Positions 56,581-64,000 of a stretch of DNA of 64,000 nt are shown piece by piece. A program made the translations under genes and the position numbers. The DNA is taken from positions 2,356,001 to 2,420,000 of the forward strand of contig CM022377.1 of the NCBI GenBank assembly GCA_011800155.1, in the 5' to 3' direction. Numbering within the stretch: the stretch's first letter is position 1; each line of letters begins with the position of its first letter. Source of the DNA: Flammulina velutipes (lineage: Eukaryota > Basidiomycota > Agaricomycetes > Agaricales > Physalacriaceae). The notes beneath the pieces are model-generated. The model saw nothing but the letters and a program-made list of their open reading frames with translations, ran no database searches and had not been told where the DNA came from.

Positions 56581-58479
56581 CACTACTATCACGCTGCAAT
56601 TGTCAGTAAATCACATCCCCGCTGACGCATGCGGTTGAATTAGATCGACTCCGCCCCAATGCCTCTCAATTCATATCATAGTACCAACTCCGACGTACGT
56701 CCCAGGCCCCATGGCTTATTTCTTAATCATCCTGTTTCATGTGCAGCTTCGTTCTCCCGCCACGGACTCGCCCTCCTCTTACCTTGGCTGCATGATGGTA
56801 ACTGATTCTCAGGTTACTCATCTCCAGCATCCATACCTTTTACGCCACTAGATCTGGTATAGTGGTAGCATGCGGTATTACTATCCAAGTGGCTCGACTC
56901 CCCTCCGATGCGCAACGTTTGTGGTGCCTTTTTCCATTTATTGTTCTCCGTAAAACTACCGTGTGCCTTCCCGAACTTTCCATCTCCCATATTTTTATCT
57001 TGTTGGGCTCTAGATCTCTCAGCACATATGGGTAACAAAGATCTTTACCTCTCGCTATACAATGACAATCTACGATAACGCCACATGTAGAATATTCCCG
57101 TCCGTTTATTTTAGCGTCGACACACTAACCTCGTTTCGTCGTGCGCCACGCAGAAACGAGTTGAGGAACCCATTTATCTGATACTTCGGTATTTTGTTCT
57201 TTTTCCCGGTAGCATGCGGTAGAGAATACTTCTGACTGTGCTCCGGGTCCGACTATGCCTGCAGTACTAGCTGTACTCTTTCCCCCGCACATGCTACCAC
57301 AGGCAAAAATCCCCCCTGCAGATCCAGCCTTATCTCTCCCTTCATAAGAAAGACATTCAAACGCTCCCAAGAGCAGCATCTTGGCGTATCATACTGCAAC
57401 GCCAACCCAAGCTTGGTAGATGAAGTATATGCGTCATATGGTAAGTATTGAAGTACCCATTATGTCCCGGTACACTAAGTAAAGTGAAAAGAGATCTCGC
57501 ATCCAGCGTCCCAACGAATCCCCGTTTGTCTGCATCCCCTTCAAGCTTTGCATCTCCTTCCGAAAAGGTATGGGCTCCAAGTCTACCACTCAACCCGCTC
57601 CCGACACCCTTCATGCCTTCCCAACACGCTTCCCATCCCGCACTCCATCATCTGGAAGAAAAGGGAGATTCATCGCTCGCCAGTACGCACGCACGTCCAA
57701 CAGGAACTCGCTGGTGCACAGATAACGTATACACACCGATTGTCAACGAGGGAGCGTAAATGGCATCGAGAACCCTTCGGAATCCTAGAGCCGATCCAAC
57801 TTCTCGCGCCTCCAAAGTTCCCCGTGGCTCAGAACGAGCTCGATGCGCTTATCGTAGGTAAAAAGGTGTTCTTGACTCGGGACGATGGACCACGGTTGAT
57901 TGCTAGAAAGAGGCCTGCGGAAGAGAAGATCCTGCCGGTAGTAGATGGCACCCGTCCTCAAGGGTGGGATGCGTCTTCCTCCCCGGGACATCGACGCTGG
58001 CTCAACTGGGTATCGTACAGCGACCGAATGATGTTATCGGAGTAAAGAATGGCTCCCATCGTCATCCACCAAGTATTTGTACGGCGCGAGCCAAAACGGT
58101 GCAGGGAGATGAACTTGAGTGTGCGGTAGTTCAGACTCGCCGTGGAACTCCGAGTATGCGATTCGGTGCGGAGAGGGGAAAACACTGGCGGAATGGCCTG
58201 CACGGTGCATGAAAGACAATGAGGACTTATAAGACACTTCCCCCGATGTCCCGGGAAAGTGGACGGTAATGCAACGGGGAGGTCGACCGGAACGACGGGA
58301 GCCGAGTGTTGTGGTGAGGAGGAGGAGAATGTTTGGATCCGCAAGCAGATTGTCGTCGTAAAAAGTGACAGGATCCATTCCATGGCTGACTTTTCGTCGA
58401 CAAAAGCGTTGGGAAATTCTCGACGACTGCATTCCATGATGATGACATGCGCGAATCGGGGATGACGCTCCTCAACGGA
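56581..58479. other. Region without a supported gene
   Basis: The most coding-like frame is 57548-58045 (plus), with NELDALIVGKKVFLTRDDG in its second half, but it has no paralogue or domain. Two GGTAGCATGCGGTA words lie at about 56863 and 57211. Confidence 0.3.
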
Positions 58480-60250
58480 GAGGGACTGGAAGGGAGAAAT
58501 GTTTGTCAGAGGCTTGATGACGAAAGTAGAACGATGTTGGGTCGGTGAGCTAAAGTAGTGTCAGTCCGGTGTCGAGGCGACACGATGGAAGGCTTACCAT
58601 GGCATAAAAGTTTTTGTGGATCGAATGTCCGTCCAGAGAGATGTTCTTATGTCGCAGGAGGAGTCGTCTCGGGAAGGTAACGCGCGACGCCGGCGAAACG
58701 GGCAGACTTCCGTCTGATAACAGCGTGAGAGCAGTGGGATATTATCCAGAGGTAGACCTGCAGGGGGGATGAGAGGATGAAGAAAGGAGCAAAGACGGGC
58801 GTACTTGGCAGCCAAGCACATAGAAACTTAACAATAGTCCACGCGGAAGAACCATCGAAAGTATCGTTCCGAGCTGGAGGACTCGTGAGACGACAGCGTT
58901 TAGTAATGCAAGGGAACCAACCAGTGCGAAAACGAACAACGCTAAGGGTATCCAGCTGAATAGTCACAAGCCTCAGATGGACGACCTTCGTCGACCGCCC
59001 TCCACCTGCAGTTCCGTTACATCCGGGAACTCGCTATCCTGCGTCGTAGTGTATGGCTGTCCTCGACGTTGTGTGGGCCGGAGACCATGGCCCAGAGGCT
59101 GTCGCAGGGAATTGTCTTTAAACAGCAACATCCCGACGCGACCGTCGAGTCAATGGAGGGCCAGGAGTTCTACATGTCGTTGGATCCGCTAAACGACGAT
59201 GGAAATAATGTCGATCAACGTGGAGAGAATGGAATGAAAGTGAAGCGGACAGTAGCGAGTCTTCGTACAAACTATCGGGCTCCATGGATAATTAGAATGA
59301 GGGCGGAGTCTACGACTGCATTCCATAAGGTGGTACCAGGGAGCACATAGGGAGGATGCTCCGTTGTCAATCCCCTCGGCGCAGATGGAATAGAATGCGT
59401 GGAGGAAGACAGGCTTGAACAAAAGTAGGATAGCGATGTATATGATCTTGAATCGGCGAGCTAGGATGGTGTCGGTCAGATGGAGAGACAATAAGACGAA
59501 GGGCTTACCATGGCGTAAGCGTATCTGTAGAACGAAGGTTTTTGAACACTTTCATCTGTCGTAGAGGAAAGGCAAATCTTCGGCTCAATAAGGTGACAGG
59601 GGGACGCCTGGTTGATATGGCAGGTTTCCGTCTGATTATGGGGAGAGATAGAGGAAGGATAACTGGAGGTAGACCTGCAGGGAATATGAGAGGACGAACG
59701 CAGGAGAAGGGATGAGCCTACCTCGCCAGCAGGCTAGCCTAGGTAGTCTAAGCGAAAGTACAACTCCTAGTGGGTACGACGAACTAGAGGAGATGTGAGA
59801 CGACGGCAGATAGAAAAGTAAGAGAACGCACTGAAGCAAGAATGGCCATCGCTATCGAGCTGAAACGAGGACGAAGAGGACGACGGACACGGTGTACGTC
59901 TCCTTCATATGGTCGTCCTCGCTGAACAACGAGCGCTGACCCTACCCTCGCTTGCTAACAGCAATTGGCGCGGGATAGTGGACCAGAGGCTGCCGTAGGA
60001 GTTGAAGAGGGGGGATATCATGTACTACAACGGACAGCATCCTGGCGCGTCCATCGAGTCGGTCAGGCGTTGGATATGGCGAACATGGGCCAAACGTGCC
60101 GACAATTAATGCTGTGCTTTCGACCTGTACTACGTGTGGCGGTATCAGGACGTTCGAACTGGCAGGATGAGAGCCGTAGGTGGCGCATTACTGTCCTCCA
60201 TTGGCTAGTCCCGGCAGTATCGTTGTATCTGCTCTGCTAGAGGACATTAC
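58480..60250. repeat. Tandem duplicate units of about 0.9 kb, degenerate
   Basis: Unit 1 (about 58540-59180) and unit 2 (about 59450-60060) share ordered landmarks: GGCTTACCATGGC, TTCCGTCTGAT, AGGTAGACCTGCAGG, GTGAGACGACG and a block with CCAGAGGCTG. The minus strand contains hydrophobic open stretches in unit 1, so an old membrane-protein gene is possible, but nothing intact remains. Confidence 0.55.
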
Positions 60251-60419
60251 TTCAGAGGATGCGTTTAAAAGAGGAATGGCAGCGAAGTCAACGAGATGGT
60301 GGTGGTAAGAGACAAAGAGTGAACGAAAGCAAAAGCGGCCGGCAGTTGCTTACAAATCGAGTACGCCACGATCCAACGGGATCGACCGATCTCTCTTCCG
60401 TCCTTCCCATCAACTCGAA

Positions 60420-61795
60420 ATGCTATCACACTTCCCTCAAGAGCTATTAAATCGCATCCTAGATTTTCTCCACGACGATACTGCCTCTCTACTCGATGCC
60501 GCTAGGGTCTGTCGTTCTTGGTTTACCCCTATCCAGGACATCTTGTATCGCTCGAGAATATGTGTCGTCCCCGTGGGGGCGTATTGGGATGACTGTGTCA
60601 GAACACCTCCACATATTCTGTGGACGTCTTCGGTCCTCGCTGCTATTGCTGACCGGCCCCAGCTGGCTCTACGCATAGAGAAGATCTCTATTTGGATGTC
60701 TCAAACCCCTGAAGGATACTACTATGGGATGGAACCGTATGGATATGAAGCCACATACGAGTTCGTTCACCAACTAGAGATGCTTCTCCCTCTACTCGTG
60801 TCCGTCAAACACTTGAAACTCGATGCGCGGGAAAGTGACTCGAGGAAACGCATCCTGGGTGTTTTGGGCCTTGTAAATGGGTGCGACTTGGACGTGCTTT
60901 AAATATCCCTAGGGGCAATGCCGATCCACTTCATGGATCTCCTGCAAGGTACGAAAATAAAGACACTATCCCTAGAAATACGGTCCTTCGACAAGGACGT
61001 CCAATTCGATACATCATGCGCTCTTCCTACACGTCTAACGCACCTACACTTGGATTCCCCCAAGGCCGCAGTCAAATACTTCCCCCGGCTCGTCACAAAG
61101 TCACCCCACCTCCTCCCACATCTCCAACGCGTCACCTTCCCCTTCGAGATATTCGGCTTCACCTGCACTGCCACCAACTCCGCCTGGATAATCAGAGAGC
61201 TCCCCTTGTCCGCGCGAGAGTTCAAAATCGCTGTAATCGGCAACGAACCAACATTATGTACGTTACCCATACTCTCCAATAACTCATGATATTCACCCCA
61301 TCGCAAGATTCGTTCAGGTATGCGATGGTAATGCAATATCCTAACGCTGTAGTGGGCTGCCACGTTAACAATGTTAATGGGACGGCGAATGCGCTGTATG
61401 AAGCGACGTTTGACATGCAGCGGGTCCGGGGCGTGGAGTGTTTGACGCTGCGGTACGAGTTCGTGGAGGACAAGCCCCGTCTCCTGCTTCTTGCGGAGGT
61501 GATGGAGTCATGGAAGACGAGCATCGAATCACTGGTATCCCTGGGACATTCACTGCAAAGAGTGAATTTGGCGCTCCCGGGGATTGATATTTCGTGTTCG
61601 GAGATTAATGCTGCGAAGACAGGACTGGAGGAGGTTTTAGTGCGGTTTGGGTTGGATGTTTGTGTCGAGGCGGAAGCGGAAGAGGAGAAGAACGTACGAG
61701 CCGCGTTCCCTACGCTCGACAAGCTGGGTCTATTGCTCTTTGACGAGTCAGTAGTTGGGATACGCAGAGGCGACATGGCGGGCAGCCTTATTTAG
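60420..61795 (+). CDS. F-box/leucine-rich protein with one in-frame stop
   Basis: It starts MLSHFPQELLNRILDFLHDD, an F-box of the basidiomycete type (residues 3-45), followed by a long helical and leucine-rich region (EKISIWMSQ, FVHQLEMLLPLLVS, MDLLQGTKIKTLSLEI, PHLLPHLQRVTFPFEIFG). An intron at about 61259-61318 (GTACGT to TTCAG) joins a C-terminal exon with VECLTLRYEFVED, HSLQRVNLALPG and LDKLGLLLFDES, ending at 61795. The single problem is TAA at 60900-60902 in the same frame on both sides; the related copy at 54.7 kb has GAA at this site. Either a recent nonsense change made a pseudogene, or a short product is made. F-box proteins link substrates to SCF ubiquitin ligases; the target is unknown. 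Confidence 0.8.
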
Positions 61796-61863
61796 CCCGA
61801 ATGTAAACAGTTGTTACCACCGAGATCTACGGGTACGTCTTTCCTCGGGACTCGGGGATGGGC

Positions 61864-61994
61864 TGTGGCGTTGCGTGGTGATCACCAAGGCAAAAAATAT
61901 GATCATCCTCAGACATATATACTAATACTGGGGCTACCAGCATGTCGATGGTCAGCCTTATGTAGAGATAAGCTATGAGTCGAGCAATATAAAG
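61864..61994 (+). promoter_or_regulatory. Promoter of small secreted coiled-coil protein a
   Basis: TGTGGCG lies 195 bases and TATAAAG (61988-61994) 71 bases upstream of the start. Both elements recur at matching distances before copy c (63647 and 63782). The leader CATTTAGCTGGTCTAATCCC is also shared. Confidence 0.7.
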
Positions 61995-62058
61995 ACACCA
62001 GTGCCGGTCCCTTGAAAATAATTCCATCTCCCATTTAGCTGGTCTAATCCCGCCCATC

Positions 62059-62383
62059 ATGTTAATCAAGCCTCTCCTCTCCTATCTTCTCATATCCGTC
62101 TTCTGTGGATCGGCATATTCATTACCTAGGTAATGCCTCCTTTCCCCGGCCGAGTCCAGAGTCCTGACCTATATCCATCAGCGGGTCGAACTCTGTCTCT
62201 GCCAGGAGACCTAGGTTGGAGCCGGAAGATGTTCTGGAGCGCATTAAGCTCCTGGATAATGCTTCGTCCGCGTTGCGCGAATCGTGGGAGAAGTTCAATA
62301 TGAAGGTCGAACAACTCAAGGATGAGTTGACTGACCTTAACGTTGCGTCGAGTAAAGTCCAATATCAGGTCACGGAGTTGTAA
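62059..62383 (+). CDS. Small secreted coiled-coil protein, copy a (90 aa)
   Basis: Exon 1 (62059-62129) encodes a signal peptide MLIKPLLSYLLISVFCGSAY ending LPS. The intron runs GTAATG to CATCAG. Exon 2 (62182-62383) gives a short Ser-rich start, an RRP segment, then a charged helix of about 60 residues (LERIKLLDNASSALRESWEK, VEQLKDELTDLNVASSKV) with spaced leucines, a likely coiled coil. No cysteine in the mature part. Product unknown to me; secretion is predicted. Confidence 0.8.
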
Positions 62384-62659
62384 ATAAGTCCTGGTGAATC
62401 ATATTCATAGCATGTTCCCATTGCGCCCCACTGTTTTCCGGGATCACTGATGTATCTAATCTTATCTAATGTGGCGTAGTCCTCGTGTGATCTTGGCATA
62501 CATACAGCATGTTCGGCTTCCTGACTCCGACCGAATAATTAAGACGTTCCAGATATCTGTGCACGATATTAGGAAGACGAGTATTGAATTGCTCGTCTCC
62601 TGGGGACAATTGATTGAAGTTTTCGTTCATCGCAGCCGGTGTTGGCGGAGCAAGGGATA

Positions 62660-63010
62660 TGATGTGCCAGTGTTGAGGAGATCACCAAATACTACGAATT
62701 CGTTCATCAACTATCAATGCCCCTTCCCCTACACTCGTATTCAAAGCATCTGGAGCTGGATGCAATGGATAGTAATTCACTGAAGCGCACCGCAAGCGTT
62801 CTGGTTGTTATAAAGCGATGCAACACACGTCAGCTTGAACAACTTGAACTTGTCATATAGGAGATGCCATTCCACCTCGTGGACCTCCTACAGAGTACGA
62901 CAATCAAAATATCTCGAGAATTGGCTCGACGCATGGGTTATATCGTTGACCGACGGCCTTCTACATCTTCGTCCCCAAGCTGTGTCGTTCCTCCGAAACA
63001 GGACAATCAT
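62660..63010 (+). pseudogene. F-box protein relic, third copy
   Basis: Frame-broken matches to the middle of the F-box gene: YEFVHQLSMPLPL (about 62692), LEQLELVI followed by a stop, then EMPFHLVDLLQSTTIKI (62860-62915). No F-box remains. Confidence 0.7.
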
Positions 63011-63105
63011 CGCTCAAGGTATATGTGGTTGATTCAAAACAATAAGTAGGGAATTAGGATGATATAGGCTACGCATGCTATGCCCCTTGCATAATCCACA
63101 ATTAT

Positions 63106-63483
63106 TCAATCGACGTATCCCGCCTGAACCTTCACCTGCGAAATATGCGCAACAAGAAAAATCGTGTCATTGTAGAGCCCCATGTATCCTTTGTACGCCT
63201 CGTCGATTTGCTCCTTGATTCGCTTGACTTGCGGATACAACTTGTTCTGGTTATCCAGAAACTCCCGCGTCATCTTATCGAGGGTATCAATCTTCCCCTT
63301 CAGATCTTTCAACTCCGAATCAGGTGCTCTTTCAGAAACAGAGACAGAGACGTTGGAATCACTGATGTATATTGGTCAGGACTCGGCAGTGAAAAGGAGT
63401 TGTATGCATTACCTAGGTAACGAGTAAGCCGATCCACAGAAGACGGATAAGAGGAGATAGGATAGGACAGGCTTCATTAACAT
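63106..63483 (-). CDS. Small secreted coiled-coil protein, copy b (108 aa)
   Basis: Exon 1 (63483-63413) encodes MLMKPV and LLLSVFCGSAYSLPS; exon 2 (63361-63106) gives a Ser/Val-rich spacer (SDSNVSVSVSERAPDSEL), then a charged helix (LKDLKGKIDTLDKMTREFLD, YPQVKRIKEQIDEAY) and a C-terminus FLVAHISQVKVQAGYVD. The intron is at the same place and phase (2) as in copy a. The mature parts of a and b differ much more than their signal peptides. Confidence 0.8.
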
Positions 63484-63846
63484 GATGGATAGGGATTAGA
63501 CCAGCTAAATGGGAGATGGAATTACTTCCTATGATCTGGCGGTGTCTTTATAGTGCTCGACTGCTGATCTCTACTTAAGGCGGACCATTGGGATGCTGGT
63601 AGCCCAATTAATAGTAGTATATATGATCATGGATGATGATATGGGCTGTGGCGTTGCATAGTGATATCCTATAAGTTACATATCACCAAGGTGAATTTGC
63701 GATCATCTGCAGTCATATATACTAATACTTCGGATACTAGGTCGGCCTTATGTAGAGATCAGCTATGAATCATCCAGTCGATATAAAGACACGGGCCCTT
63801 GGAAATAAATCCGTCTCCCATTTAGCTGGTCTAATCCCTGTCCATC
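63484..63846. promoter_or_regulatory. Bidirectional promoter between copies b and c
   Basis: 363 bases separate the head-to-head start codons. TATAAAG occurs on the minus strand (63546-63552) for copy b and on the plus strand (63782-63788) for copy c, each about 65-70 bases from its start. One TGTGGCG (63647-63653) lies in the middle and could serve both. Confidence 0.65.
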
Positions 63847-64000
63847 ATGTTAATGAAGCCTGTCCCATCCTGTCTTCTGTTGTCCGTGTTCTTGGGATCG
63901 GCGTATTCGTTACCTAGGTGATGCATACAACTCCTTTTGCACCGTCGATTCCTGACCTATATGCAACAGTGATTTCTCTATTTCTGAAAGGGCACCTGGT
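63847..64000 (+). CDS. Small secreted coiled-coil protein, copy c (partial at window end)
   Basis: Exon 1 (63847-63917) gives a signal peptide like copy b (LLLSVFLGSAYSLPS), followed by an intron GTGATG to CAACAG. Exon 2 begins DFSISERAPG and is cut by the window edge. Confidence 0.75.

Noticed and set aside
57548..58045. Open frame of 165 codons
   Set aside because: The second half looks protein-like, but nothing supports it beyond length, and the other strand is equally open.
1..64000. CRISPR arrays, operons, Shine-Dalgarno sites
   Set aside because: The gene structures are spliced and fungal; no regularly spaced direct repeats of CRISPR type are present.

Overview
This is eukaryotic DNA from a filamentous fungus, almost certainly a basidiomycete of the class Agaricomycetes. 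Genes are broken by many introns of about 45-60 bases with GT-AG ends. The gene families that can be recognised (a C14 caspase-domain protein with a long C-terminal extension, DUF6534-like and DUF6593-like proteins, a trichodiene-synthase-type terpene synthase, F-box/leucine-rich proteins, a velvet regulator and a basidiomycete-style hAT transposase) fit that group. There are no operons and no CRISPR array.

Layout. 0.2-12 kb: a repeated 3-4 kb module (genes X and Y with a decayed stretch between them) in copies A and B, flanking an intact BTB gene with a predicted membrane tail (3.8-5.9 kb), then a DUF6534-like membrane protein gene (9.6-11.4 kb, minus). 12.1-12.6 kb: first member of a small secreted protein family (SSP-1). 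13.4-24.1 kb: a fourth module copy (D) split by a 9.65 kb hAT transposon with perfect 8-base target duplications; the hAT carries a LINE fragment, a 2.8 kb palindromic foldback element with 1.2 kb arms, and a 1.6 kb piece of unknown origin. 24-28 kb: a hypothetical gene (minus) and a caspase-domain gene (plus). 28.5-36.4 kb: a hAT-like MITE and SSP-2 to SSP-5, mixed with a DUF6593-like gene and module debris. 36.8-40.8 kb: inverted module copy C with the best preserved X and Y genes. 43.6-45.0 kb: another secreted protein. 46.1-47.1 kb: a velvet-domain regulator. 48.6 kb: tRNA-Arg(TCG). 50.8-53.2 kb: the divergent SSP-6 and SSP-7. 54-63 kb: F-box copies in various states of decay around an apparently intact sesquiterpene synthase (55.0-56.1 kb). 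62-64 kb: three copies of a second small secreted family with coiled-coil character, two of them head to head.

The most notable system is the SSP family. Seven genes share a signal peptide in exon 1, a dibasic (Kex2-type) site at the start of exon 2 in five of them, identical intron phases (2 then 0), a core ending in a Trp-Trp-x-Ile-like motif, and a promoter with a TATA box and a 5' UTR intron. I do not recognise the family; it looks like a lineage-specific set of processed secreted proteins still spreading by duplication. A second unexplained signal is the heptamer TGTGGCG/CGCCACA, counted by eye about three dozen times, often at similar distances upstream of start codons.

Exon boundaries were built by hand from splice signals and paralogue comparison. 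Ends marked approximate should be treated as such.
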